Source: an uncultured Winogradskyella sp. (GTDB lineage: Bacteria > Bacteroidota > Bacteroidia > Flavobacteriales > Flavobacteriaceae). Taken from it: a stretch of DNA of 64,000 nt. The stretch covers positions 62,001 through 126,000 of the forward strand of contig NZ_CANLYI010000005.1 in assembly GCF_947495255.1 (NCBI RefSeq), given 5' to 3'. This document shows, in pieces, positions 9,381 through 17,425 of this stretch (its first letter is position 1; each line of letters opens with the position of its first letter). The notes under the pieces were generated by a model. The model worked only from the letters and a program-made list of their open reading frames with translations, ran no database searches and was not told where the DNA came from. The translations under genes were made by a program, and so were the position numbers.

Positions 9381-10132
9381 GGTTTCAAGTTTAGCTCTGA
9401 ACTTAATAAATTGGTTAGGCGATCTCTCATGGCTTTAAATTCTTGTAAAGCGTACTTTTGATAAACAAGCAATTCTAATTTAAGTGTTATGATATTCCAT
9501 GCTTCTAAATTATTAAATAGCTTTTCAAAATCAGTTTCAGGTCCTCCAGATACGAGGCTGTTTTTATACATGTCTAGAGCAATTTGTGAGTAATTAAGAT
9601 GGTTGTTAATAAAAGGTTCTATAGTTAAAGAATATTGATCAACAATGCCTGTATCAAGACTATTAAAATGGTTCAGTTGAATACTAAATGCTTGCAACTC
9701 ATCTTTAATTTTGGTGTTATTTACTTTAGCTAAATAGCCTTCATTCATAAATTCTTCAACAATCGGATAATTAAAATTATTGACCCAAGCTGTGCCTAAT
9801 GCACCTAAGGTTTTTTGTAGCGTTGGTATAGAATCTTTGTTGTTAGAACTTAATATTTCAAGCGTTTTTCTATTTAGCATTACTAAACTATCAATACCAA
9901 TGATAAAATTGTCTAGTTCATCACGACTACTTTCTAACTCTTCATGCATGCGTTGATAGTAGTTGTTTAAGGTGAGCTGTTGAAGTCGCTTTTGGTTCCA
10001 ATTATTAATTTGAAGTGCTATGAGAATACCAATAACGACAAGCACAATTTCGCCAATAGCGTATTTAAAATATTTGCTTGTTTTGTTTTCACTCATAAGG
10101 TTGTAGCGTATTTTGCGGAAGAATTTTATCAT
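9377..10132 (-). CDS. DUF6090 family membrane protein (paralogue 3)
   Basis: This is a 251-residue protein with the DUF6090 anchor (MIKFFRKIRYNLMSENKTSK, then FKYAIGEIVLVVIGI and ALQINNWN) and a helical exterior domain beginning LTLNNYYQRMHEELESSRDE. It overlaps the downstream paralogue by four bases and follows the upstream one by 29 bases. There is no signal peptide other than the anchor, which should place the C-terminal ~205 residues in the periplasm. No catalytic motif is visible. The conserved E and W residues of the anchor (AIGE, NNW) are present. Confidence 0.8.
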   Translation of the reverse strand: MIKFFRKIRYNLMSENKTSKYFKYAIGEIVLVVIGILIALQINNWNQKRLQQLTLNNYYQRMHEELESSRDELDNFIIGIDSLVMLNRKTLEILSSNNKDSIPTLQKTLGALGTAWVNNFNYPIVEEFMNEGYLAKVNNTKIKDELQAFSIQLNHFNSLDTGIVDQYSLTIEPFINNHLNYSQIALDMYKNSLVSGGPETDFEKLFNNLEAWNIITLKLELLVYQKYALQEFKAMRDRLTNLLSSELNLKP

Positions 10133-10161
10133 ATCTATTTCCCTTGTAATAGGGAATCCTT

Positions 10162-11205
10162 TTAGTTAGAAGTTTCTTTATTGTTTTTTATAAATCTGAA
10201 ATTCCCTCCAGTGCCACTATAATCAAAAGTAGCTTGGTCTTGCTTGTTTTTATATAATCTAAAAATTCCATTACCTTCTTTAATAAAAAAATAATCACCC
10301 TCATGCCAGTATAGTTTTACGTCTGGACTACCTGATGATTTTAATACCAATTCTTTATTTTCCATACTAACAGATGCTTTCACACCAAGTGTGGCTTCTG
10401 ATGCACCTTTGTAGTCTCCTAAAAAGTCATTTATAGTATCTTTATTAGGGGATAGCATTAGCGGTTCGTCATAGTCAATGGCTGTTTTGCCCAATAGAGA
10501 ATCTATTTTTTTATAAAGTATGATACTCTCAATCCTATATTCGTTAGCGGCATTAGAAATGTTGCCCAAATCGTTCATGTATATTGACGATTTGTTTTTT
10601 AGAAATGGGTCGTTAAAATAATAGGCCATAGCCTTATCAAGATATCTTCCCATACTGTAGTCGGCTACTTTTGGGTTTACCATTAGGTCTTTACGACCAT
10701 CTATCATCACTGTATTTTTAATAAAGGTGTTGTAATCGTCGATTTCGTTTTGAATTTCAATGTGTAGATTACTCAAATAAGGAATGAGGCAATTATATTT
10801 TTCGGGTAAATTTTCTAAGTTATTTAATAATCGATTATAACCGCTTTTTTTATTACTGAAAGAGACATAATTTCCAGTAATTGGTAATGGATATGGATTC
10901 TTTTTATACATCTCAAAAGTGATGGAATCATTCATTATTTTTTGAAATATTGAATCTTTTCCGATATAAACATTATAAATACGTTTGGCATCTATAATGT
11001 CTGTTTTTAAATCTTGCTGTACCTGAGTAAGGATGGCTTTTATTTTTTTTTCATTTTGGGATGCATTATAAATACTGTTTATGCCTACCGCAATGAGAAT
11101 ACCTATAACCACTAGGAAAATTTCGCCAATGGCGTATTTAAAGTACTTGCTAGATTTGCCTTTTTCTAACAGGTGGAATCTTATTTTTCTAAAAAATTTA
11201 ATCAT
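10162..11205 (-). CDS. DUF6090 family membrane protein with C-terminal beta domain (paralogue 2)
   Basis: At 347 residues this is the longest of the array. It has the usual anchor (MIKFFRKIRFHLLEKGKSSK, FKYAIGEIFLVVIGI, AVGIN) and a helical middle. An extra ~85-residue C-terminal region starting near LGDYKGASEATLGVKA looks like a small beta-sandwich or lipocalin-like module (VKLYWHEGDYFFIKEGNGIFRLY, then GTGGNFRFIKN). This tail is absent from the other four. The start codon overlaps the stop of the TerB-like gene by one base (TAATG), so translation is probably coupled. The added domain suggests a different ligand or partner for this member. Confidence 0.78.
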   Translation of the reverse strand: MIKFFRKIRFHLLEKGKSSKYFKYAIGEIFLVVIGILIAVGINSIYNASQNEKKIKAILTQVQQDLKTDIIDAKRIYNVYIGKDSIFQKIMNDSITFEMYKKNPYPLPITGNYVSFSNKKSGYNRLLNNLENLPEKYNCLIPYLSNLHIEIQNEIDDYNTFIKNTVMIDGRKDLMVNPKVADYSMGRYLDKAMAYYFNDPFLKNKSSIYMNDLGNISNAANEYRIESIILYKKIDSLLGKTAIDYDEPLMLSPNKDTINDFLGDYKGASEATLGVKASVSMENKELVLKSSGSPDVKLYWHEGDYFFIKEGNGIFRLYKNKQDQATFDYSGTGGNFRFIKNNKETSN

Positions 11206-11540
11206 TAGTAAAGTATATTATCTAAGGTCATGTCTAAACGTTCTTCCATCATACTAAAACTGCAATCCGAAAAGAAGATTTTATACATTTCTCGTCTAAA
11301 AGCTGCAAGTTCCATCTGGCTGTAATCGTGGTTATTAATTACTTTTTCAATTTTATCTAATCGCTTTTTAGAAGTGTGTTTATGAAACTTTTCATGCATT
11401 TTTAGAAATGTTTTTTTGCTAGTCTTCTTTTGTATCATGTCTAATTCTTCTTCAGTTTCCTCTTTATCTGCATTAGCGCAGAGTAGCATAATGTAAACTT
11501 GTAATTCACTTTTAGTCCAGTTTGGTTTTTTAGTTTTCAT
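11205..11540 (-). CDS. Small acidic/helical protein, TerB-like
   Basis: This 111-residue soluble protein lies inside the DUF6090 operon. The N-terminal WTKSELQVYIMLLCANADKE followed by an acidic EETEEELDMI resembles the TerB fold start, a helix with an ADxE-type metal-binding turn. The rest is helical (FLKMHEKFHKHTSKKRLDKI). It has no membrane segment, so it is the only cytoplasmic product of the operon and a candidate partner for the DUF6090 cytoplasmic tails. TerB assignment is by pattern only and could be wrong. It shares a TAATG junction with the next gene. Confidence 0.6.
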   Translation of the reverse strand: MKTKKPNWTKSELQVYIMLLCANADKEETEEELDMIQKKTSKKTFLKMHEKFHKHTSKKRLDKIEKVINNHDYSQMELAAFRREMYKIFFSDCSFSMMEERLDMTLDNILY

Positions 11541-11555
11541 GATGTTTATATTTAA

Positions 11556-12335
11556 TTAATAGCTTTCAGTGTTTTCTAATTCGTGTTCAACTTCTTTTAA
11601 TATGTTTTCTATTTGCGATTTAATGCCGCTAAATAATCGAGGACCATTTGTGGCCTTAGCTAATAAATAATAATCCACTAAATAGTTTTCAAATTCAATA
11701 GAAGTGAAGATGTCCTTATTATTAGTTTTTGCAGATATGGATTGCAACTCTGAATCAATCATTTTTAAATCCATAACAATAGTTTTAGCACTTCCGTTTT
11801 TAAAAAAAAGACTGGTTAATTTTCGTTGTGTAAAATCGGCATCGTTTAATTGGGTACTTAAATAGTTTATAGTGCTTTCAAAAGAAGCTAGATTTTGTCT
11901 TAAATTTTTATTTAAAATAAGATTGAGTTTACCAGAACTAATAATATCATTTAAAACTCCCGTTGCTGGTACATATTGAATATCACTGCCTAAAATAGGT
12001 CCAAGTAATTGAGAGATTGTCTGTGGGCTAATGGTATCGAGCACATTTTTATTAAATAAAGTCAAAACCTTTTCTAAGGTTTTTATGCGCTGTTCATTGA
12101 CTTTAATAGACGTGTTTATTTTATTCAGATTGGTTTTAAATTCTGATTGAAGAGACGTGAGATATTCCTGTTCTACCTTTCTCTGCGCGTTAAAATTATT
12201 GTTATTATTAATCCCTAGCGCAATGAGAATCCCAATGACCACCAGGATAATTTCTCCAATAGCATAGATTAGATATCTCGAAAATTTGTTTTCGGTAAGA
12301 AGTCGTTGCCTAAATCGGCGAAATAATGTAATCAT
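11556..12335 (-). CDS. DUF6090 family membrane protein (paralogue 1, first in operon)
   Basis: This is a 259-residue protein with the DUF6090 anchor (MITLFRRFRQRLLTENKFSR, YAIGEIILVVIGILIALGIN), then a poly-asparagine linker (NNNNNFN) and a helical exterior (VEQEYLTSLQSEFKTNLNKI). It is the first gene of the operon, with 286 bases of intergenic DNA upstream that is shared with the divergent aldehyde dehydrogenase gene. The exterior ends with an acidic helix (EVEHELENTES). No function is established for this family. Membrane topology is inferred as N-in, C-out from the basic start. Confidence 0.8.
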   Translation of the reverse strand: MITLFRRFRQRLLTENKFSRYLIYAIGEIILVVIGILIALGINNNNNFNAQRKVEQEYLTSLQSEFKTNLNKINTSIKVNEQRIKTLEKVLTLFNKNVLDTISPQTISQLLGPILGSDIQYVPATGVLNDIISSGKLNLILNKNLRQNLASFESTINYLSTQLNDADFTQRKLTSLFFKNGSAKTIVMDLKMIDSELQSISAKTNNKDIFTSIEFENYLVDYYLLAKATNGPRLFSGIKSQIENILKEVEHELENTESY

Positions 12336-12402
12336 TTACTTTCTTTAGGTTGAAAGCAAATTAAGTCAATGGTTGTAGTTGAGGTTGGTTAACTATTTGT
12401 AT

Positions 12403-12422
12403 TTAAAGTTATTAAAATGTTA
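12403..12422 (-). promoter_or_regulatory. Shared upstream element, copy 2
   Basis: TTAAAGTTATTAAAATGTTA (plus strand) lies 68-87 bases upstream of the first DUF6090 start and differs at one base from 7636-7655, upstream of the alpha-2-macroglobulin gene. Both copies have the same orientation relative to the gene they precede. It is a candidate operator or upstream promoter element. Confidence 0.4.
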
Positions 12423-12576
12423 CAGATAAAACTATTACATTTTTATTTAATCTCAAAATTTGTTGAAATTCTAATCTTTTTGAGTTAAAATACGTTTTAG
12501 AATAGACCTATTTATTAATGTTTATTAAATTAATATCCTTTGCAACTAAAGCTACAATTAGACTGAGTTTTTATTA

Positions 12577-12584
12577 GTAACTTC
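12577..12584 (+). promoter_or_regulatory. Weak -7 box for the aldehyde dehydrogenase gene
   Basis: TAACTTCG is a one-mismatch version of the Bacteroidota -7 box TAnnTTTG, followed by GCATC, a common start-site context. It is 38 bases upstream of the ATG. No TTG is present at the usual -33 distance. Confidence 0.35.
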
Positions 12585-12621
12585 GCATCAAAATTTAATA
12601 ATTCATAAAATTTAAACATAT

Positions 12622-14175
12622 ATGGAAGCAATTGCTACCGATTTCGGAATAAAAGAAGCTTTAAGTCAATTAGGAGTTAAAGATTTAAATGAAGGGACTT
12701 CAACAGGTTCAAATAATTTTTCTAATGGAGAAATTATTGAAAGTTACTCACCTGTAGATGGTCAATTAATAGGTAAGGTAAAAGCGACAACAAGAGCAGA
12801 TTACGATAAAGTAATGGATACTGCAACTAAGGCCTTTTTATCTTGGAGAGATATGCCAGCACCACAACGTGGAGAAATTGTACGTCAATTTGGTAACAAA
12901 TTAAGAGACTTAAAAGAACCTTTAGGGAAATTAGTGTCTTACGAAATGGGTAAATCTTTGCAAGAAGGTTACGGAGAAGTACAAGAAATGATTGACATCT
13001 GTGATTTTGCAGTTGGATTGTCTAGACAATTAAACGGACAAACTATTCCGTCGGAACGTCCAGGACATGTAATGAGAGAGCAATGGCACCCAATAGGTGT
13101 TGTTGGTATTATTTCTGCGTTTAACTTCCCAGTTGCTGTTTGGGCATGGAATACTGCCTTAGCTTGGATTTGTGGTGATGTTTGTGTTTGGAAAGCCTCT
13201 GAGAAAGCACCTTTATGTTCTATTGCTTGTCAAAACATAATAGCAGGTATCTTAAAAGAAAACAATTTGCCAGAAGGTATTTCTTGTATCATTAATGGAG
13301 ATTACAAGGTTGGTGAAATGATGACTACAGACTCTAGAATTCCTTTAGTTTCTGCTACAGGTTCTACAAGAATGGGACGTATAGTTGGAGCAACAGTTGC
13401 TGAACGTTTTGGAAAATCTTTATTAGAATTAGGAGGAAATAATGCTATCATTATTACACCAACTGCAGATTTAAAAGTAGTAGTTCCTGGTGCTGTATTT
13501 GGTGCTGTTGGTACATGTGGACAACGTTGTACGTCAACAAGAAGACTAATTATTCACGAATCAGTTTACGATAAAGTAAGAGATGCCATTGTTGGTGCTT
13601 ATGGGCAATTAACGATTGGTAATCCTTTAGATGAAAAAAATCATATCGGACCATTAATAGATAAAGAATCAGTTGAAACTTATTTGGCTGCTATTGAAAA
13701 GGCAAAAGCTGAAGGCGGAAACGTTTTAGTTGAAGGTGGTGTTTTAGAAGGTGAAGGTTATGAGTCTGGATGTTACGTGAAACCAGCAATAATTGAAGCA
13801 GAAAATCATTTTGCAATTGTTCAGCACGAAACTTTTGCGCCTATCTTATACTTAATGAAATATTCTGGTGAAGTTGAAAATGCTATTGCTAAACAAAATG
13901 GTGTTGCTCAAGGTTTATCTTCAGCCATTATGACTAACGAAATGAAAGAAGCAGAAAAATTCTTATCTTATGCTGGTTCAGATTGTGGTATTGCGAATGT
14001 AAACATCGGAACTTCTGGTGCTGAGATTGGTGGTGCTTTTGGTGGTGAGAAAGAAACAGGAGGCGGACGTGAGTCTGGTTCTGATGCATGGAAAGTTTAC
14101 ATGAGAAGACAAACAAATACTGTTAATTATTCTGATGAATTGCCATTAGCACAAGGGATAAAGTTTGATTTGTAG
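12622..14175 (+). CDS. amaB: Aldehyde dehydrogenase, ALDH7 type (aminoadipate semialdehyde / P6C dehydrogenase)
   Basis: This is a 517-residue NAD(P)+-dependent aldehyde dehydrogenase of the ALDH7 (antiquitin) branch, which oxidises alpha-aminoadipate semialdehyde, in equilibrium with piperideine-6-carboxylate, to aminoadipate in lysine breakdown. Catalytic residues are present: N in SAFNFPVAVW, E269 in ELGGNNA and nucleophile C303 in GQRCTSTRR. The N-terminus (TDFGIKEALSQLGV) and the C-terminal block with SGAEIGGAFGGEKETGGGRE are typical of ALDH7. The length fits the family. It is cytosolic and monocistronic, with a weak promoter-like box at 12577 and a strong terminator at 14205-14233. No other lysine-degradation gene is nearby, so the pathway assignment rests on subfamily resemblance. 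Confidence 0.88.
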   Translation: MEAIATDFGIKEALSQLGVKDLNEGTSTGSNNFSNGEIIESYSPVDGQLIGKVKATTRADYDKVMDTATKAFLSWRDMPAPQRGEIVRQFGNKLRDLKEPLGKLVSYEMGKSLQEGYGEVQEMIDICDFAVGLSRQLNGQTIPSERPGHVMREQWHPIGVVGIISAFNFPVAVWAWNTALAWICGDVCVWKASEKAPLCSIACQNIIAGILKENNLPEGISCIINGDYKVGEMMTTDSRIPLVSATGSTRMGRIVGATVAERFGKSLLELGGNNAIIITPTADLKVVVPGAVFGAVGTCGQRCTSTRRLIIHESVYDKVRDAIVGAYGQLTIGNPLDEKNHIGPLIDKESVETYLAAIEKAKAEGGNVLVEGGVLEGEGYESGCYVKPAIIEAENHFAIVQHETFAPILYLMKYSGEVENAIAKQNGVAQGLSSAIMTNEMKEAEKFLSYAGSDCGIANVNIGTSGAEIGGAFGGEKETGGGRESGSDAWKVYMRRQTNTVNYSDELPLAQGIKFDL

Positions 14176-14204
14176 ATCAAATTAAAAAATAAATATTAAT
14201 TAAG

Positions 14205-14233
14205 AGCCGTTTCGAAAGAAGCGGCTTTTTTTT
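14205..14233 (+). terminator. Intrinsic terminator after the aldehyde dehydrogenase gene
   Basis: AGCCGTTTC (14205-14213) pairs with GAAGCGGCT (14218-14226) around a GAAA tetraloop, followed by eight Ts. It is a textbook Rho-independent terminator. Confidence 0.9.
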
Positions 14234-14299
14234 AACACTATTGCACGCAACCTTTTCTTACATTTCACATCTTAAGGTTATATATTTTAAATAATAAAC

Positions 14300-15004
14300 A
14301 TGAAAATAAACTTAAAACAACTTCTTATATTATGTGTAGTATTAACAACTCTTGGTTGTGTTACGCGTTTAGAAGATGATACAAGGATTTTAATAGTAGG
14401 TGAAGTTGTAAATAGTATTGGAGAGCCAATTGAGAATGCGCAAATTAGTATTTACACAAGACGAGCAAGAGGAATTTTTGTAAATTCTGGCTACGATGAT
14501 TATCTATTAGGGAGAGGTTACAGCGGAAATGATGGAGAATTCTCGGTAACTTCGGTTTTAGATTTAGATGATGAATTTTCGATAGAAATAGATGCAGAAG
14601 AAGATGTTACAAATTATAGGTATTACACAAGTACTATAGCTTACGTTCCTTCTAATTTGGTATATAATCTTAATACCATAGAATTAAAAAAAAGAGCAAC
14701 ATTAAATTATAATATTACACGCACAAGTGGTGAAGGAAACACATTAGATTATAAATTTAAATACAACAGTATTTATTGTGCGGAATATTATGATCAAGGC
14801 GTTATTAACGAAAACTATAGTTATTGCTATAATGGTGTAGAAGATTATAGATTATTAACAGATTTACGTCCAGATGAAGAGCGCAGTTTAGAAACAATAT
14901 TTGGGAGTACTGTAGAATTTATTTATTCCATAAATAATCAGCCAGAAATCACCGAAATATTTACAATTAACCAACCAACTTATGAGTTTACATTCAGTTA
15001 TTAA
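14300..15004 (+). CDS. Lipoprotein with carboxypeptidase-regulatory-like domain
   Basis: This 234-residue protein has a lipobox (VLTTLGC, C20). Residues ~30-110 match a carboxypeptidase regulatory (CNA-B/transthyretin-like) beta-sandwich: ILIVGEVVNSIGEPIENAQISIY, then RGYSGNDGEFSVTSVLDLDDEFSIEI, the classic add-on domain of Bacteroidota surface proteins. The C-terminal half is beta-rich and tyrosine-rich without a recognised family and ends in YEFTFSY. Its 3' end overlaps the start of the next gene by 23 bases, so the two are probably translationally coupled and act at the same membrane. Confidence 0.75.
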   Translation: MKINLKQLLILCVVLTTLGCVTRLEDDTRILIVGEVVNSIGEPIENAQISIYTRRARGIFVNSGYDDYLLGRGYSGNDGEFSVTSVLDLDDEFSIEIDAEEDVTNYRYYTSTIAYVPSNLVYNLNTIELKKRATLNYNITRTSGEGNTLDYKFKYNSIYCAEYYDQGVINENYSYCYNGVEDYRLLTDLRPDEERSLETIFGSTVEFIYSINNQPEITEIFTINQPTYEFTFSY

Positions 15005-15686
15005 AAGTGCATTTATTGGATTGTGTTTGTGTTATAGTTTCGTTGGTGTTACTCAAGAAGACAAACAGAATGATATAATAGAGGATACAGAAGAAAAATC
15101 TAGTGTTTTCAGTTCAAAAGAACGACAGAGGTATATGGCGTTTTCTGTTGGTTACCAAAATCCTATTTCTTCTGGTGATAATTTTATTGGTAGTGCATTA
15201 AACGGAAAATCTGGTTATGATTTAAGATTCAAGCTATTTGTTTACAAGCAATTCTTTTTAGAATATAATAACTCATTAAGCTATTTTAAAGTTGGTAATA
15301 AAGCATTAGTTGGTAATTATAGAAAAAGTAGGTTTGAAGGTAATTTTCTTTACGTTGGTTATGAGTTTTTACCGTTACCAGATTTTAGAGTTGGCGTAAA
15401 TGCAGCGCTGTTTGGCAAAACAAAAATTACAAATAGTGGATTTAATTTGGGAGAAGGTATTCAGCAAGATTCTGGTAATTTATCTAGTTATGGCTTATAT
15501 GTTGCTTATGAGATTCACTCACATGTTTCCCTCTACATAGATTACTCTTACAGAAGTATTAAAACAAACATAAAAGCACCTCAAGGATTAGAGTCTTTTT
15601 TTGAAAAAGGAACTTATAATACAATAGGTTTTGGTGTTATGTTTATTATGGGAAAAAGAGATTTAGTATCGCGGTTTTTGAACTAA
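14982..15686 (+). CDS. Outer-membrane beta-barrel protein
   Basis: This is a 234-residue protein with an N-terminal signal (SAFIGLCLCYSFVGVTQ). The remainder alternates in the manner of an 8-10 strand barrel: MAFSVGYQNPISSG, YDLRFKLFVYKQFFLEY, FLYVGYEFLPLPDFRVGVNAAL, LYVAYEIHSHVSLYIDYSYRS, NTIGFGVMFIM. It starts 23 bases inside the end of the upstream lipoprotein gene, and the ATG at 14982 is the only start giving the signal peptide. Partnership with that lipoprotein is likely from gene order. Barrel substrate or function is unknown. Confidence 0.7.
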   Translation: MSLHSVIKSAFIGLCLCYSFVGVTQEDKQNDIIEDTEEKSSVFSSKERQRYMAFSVGYQNPISSGDNFIGSALNGKSGYDLRFKLFVYKQFFLEYNNSLSYFKVGNKALVGNYRKSRFEGNFLYVGYEFLPLPDFRVGVNAALFGKTKITNSGFNLGEGIQQDSGNLSSYGLYVAYEIHSHVSLYIDYSYRSIKTNIKAPQGLESFFEKGTYNTIGFGVMFIMGKRDLVSRFLN

Positions 15687-15793
15687 AACATTGCATTAAA
15701 GTGACTTATTTGGGAATTGTGTTTCGTATAAATGACTAAAAGTGTTAAAATTTTTAATATCTTGACAGTCAATTAACTAAAAAACACTAACTA

Positions 15794-16723
15794 ATGAGTA
15801 AAAAAACAACTTACCTTCTAGGTATTTTGCTTACAATCATTATTGGTACTTTATTGTTTTGCTATCTCTGTGACGACTGTTATTGTTGTCCTGAAGATGA
15901 AGTAACTACTGAAGAAACTAATACTATTGTGGCAGAGCCAGAAGTTAATCAAGTCACAAGAAATGGTTTTAGCCTTTCTGATGCTAATGGCAACTTCAAT
16001 GTTAAAATTAATGATAACTTTAATTTTAAGACTTCTAAATTTTCAATTTTAGACACTATTTCTCCTAATGTAACTGAAGGCGTTACTAAATTGAAAGACT
16101 TCCTTTTAGAAAATCCATTAAAAACGGTAGATATCACTGGTTATTATAAGAGTGATGAAACCAATAATTCTGCCTTTCCAAATCTTGGATTAGCAAGAGC
16201 AAATAGTGTGAAAAACTATTTAGTATCTCAAGGCATTCCTTCCAAGCAAATTAATATTAATGGGCAATTAAACGATGCTATTAATCCAGATGACTCAGGT
16301 ACTTTATTTGGGCCATTAGAATTTGGGATGTTAACATCTAAAGAAGGTGCAACTGACGAAGCTTTAGCTGCTATCTGCGATGATATTCGTAAAAACCCAA
16401 TTGTATTATACTTTAAAACAGGACAAGCAGAAATTAATTTAACAACAGATCAACGTGAAAAAATCGCAAATATCTCGCGTTGTGTAGATAAGCTTGGTGT
16501 TAAAATACAAGTTGTAGGTCATACTGATAATACAGGAAATGCAAATACAAATATGCGTCTTGGACAAGAACGTGCAGATTTTGCTAAAGATTATTTAGTA
16601 AGAAACGGGATTTTAGAACCAAATATTGAAACGTCTTCAAAAGGACCAAATGATCCTATTGCAGATAACAACACTAAAGACGGTCAGGCTAAAAACAGAC
16701 GTACCGTAATAACAATTAACTAA
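15794..16723 (+). CDS. OmpA-family protein with N-terminal anchor
   Basis: This 309-residue protein begins with a membrane helix (TTYLLGILLTIIIGTLLFCYL) followed by a cysteine cluster (CDDCYCC), which is unusual. A degenerate OmpA-like segment lies around residues 90-160 (LKDFLLENPLKTVDITGYY, GLARANSVKNYLVSQGI). A canonical OmpA C-terminal domain spans ~200-309: ILYFKTGQAEINLT-like start, VQVVGHTDNTG-like strand, NMRLGQERADFAKDYLV and KNRRTVITI. OmpA domains bind peptidoglycan diaminopimelate. It is followed 21 bases later by a membrane-anchored helix-hairpin-helix protein, and the pair probably forms a unit. Two OmpA-like repeats in one chain suggest duplication with decay of the first. Confidence 0.85.
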   Translation: MSKKTTYLLGILLTIIIGTLLFCYLCDDCYCCPEDEVTTEETNTIVAEPEVNQVTRNGFSLSDANGNFNVKINDNFNFKTSKFSILDTISPNVTEGVTKLKDFLLENPLKTVDITGYYKSDETNNSAFPNLGLARANSVKNYLVSQGIPSKQININGQLNDAINPDDSGTLFGPLEFGMLTSKEGATDEALAAICDDIRKNPIVLYFKTGQAEINLTTDQREKIANISRCVDKLGVKIQVVGHTDNTGNANTNMRLGQERADFAKDYLVRNGILEPNIETSSKGPNDPIADNNTKDGQAKNRRTVITIN

Positions 16724-16744
16724 CTAACTTAAAAATATATAATT

Positions 16745-17332
16745 ATGAATTGGTGTATATTAATCCCATTACTTGTAGGTGTCATTTGCGCAATACTTGG
16801 CTATTTACTAGGAAAACTTCTAGGTGGAAGTAATCACGATGATTGCAATGATAGAATAGCTAAACTTGAAGCAGATTTAGAGGCTTGTAGAAAAGCAAGA
16901 TTATCTTTAGAGTCTGACTTAAGTGCGTCAAAAAATGTTGCGTCACTTTTAGAATCTGATTTAAAATCAGCAAAACTAGAAAGTGCTAATTTAGCTTCAT
17001 CTTTTACAGCACCAGCTGCTGTTGCTGCTTTAGTTCCTTTTGATGCTGATGCTGCTAAAGCTGTTTTTGGTAAAAAAATAAAACAAGACGACTTAACCGT
17101 TGTTGAAGGCATCGGTCCAAAAATTAAAGAATTGTTTCATAACCATGATGTTAAAACATGGAAAGCGCTCTCTGAGTGTAGTGTTGAAAAATGTCAATCT
17201 GTTTTAGATAGTGGAGGAGATCGTTATAAAATACATAAGCCAGGCACATGGCCAGCACAAGCAAAGTTTGCATATGAAGGTAAATGGGCAGAACTATTAG
17301 AATGGCAAGACCAACTTGATGGTGGTAAATAA
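16745..17332 (+). CDS. Membrane-anchored coiled-coil protein with helix-hairpin-helix domain
   Basis: This is a 195-residue protein with an N-terminal helix (ILIPLLVGVICAILGYLLG), a coiled coil at ~30-75 (CNDRIAKLEADLEACRKARL and two SDLSASK/SDLKSAK repeats), an alanine-rich linker and a C-terminal helix-hairpin-helix region from ~115 (DDLTVVEGIGPKIKELFHNH). That last motif is the DUF4332/HhH type often fused to NADH-dehydrogenase-like or ribosomal L17-like proteins. HhH motifs usually contact DNA without sequence specificity, although in this family that is unproven. It sits 21 bases after the OmpA gene and is followed by a terminator, so the two form an operon. Confidence 0.75.
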   Translation: MNWCILIPLLVGVICAILGYLLGKLLGGSNHDDCNDRIAKLEADLEACRKARLSLESDLSASKNVASLLESDLKSAKLESANLASSFTAPAAVAALVPFDADAAKAVFGKKIKQDDLTVVEGIGPKIKELFHNHDVKTWKALSECSVEKCQSVLDSGGDRYKIHKPGTWPAQAKFAYEGKWAELLEWQDQLDGGK

Positions 17333-17357
17333 TCACCTCAAAAATATTTAATTATAA

Positions 17358-17387
17358 AAACCGTTTCATAATAGAAGCGGTTTTTTG
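17358..17387 (+). terminator. Intrinsic terminator after the OmpA/HhH operon
   Basis: AAACCGTTTC (17358-17367) pairs with GAAGCGGTTT (17374-17383) with one G-T pair and a six-base loop, followed by a T-rich tail. Confidence 0.88.
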
Positions 17388-17425
17388 TTTTTAAACTATT
17401 CGTTAAATTTTTAGTCTTATTAGAT

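Noticed and set aside
13934-14116. Minus-strand 60-residue frame in the aldehyde dehydrogenase gene
   Set aside because: It is antisense to conserved coding sequence and is H/Q-rich without a start signal.
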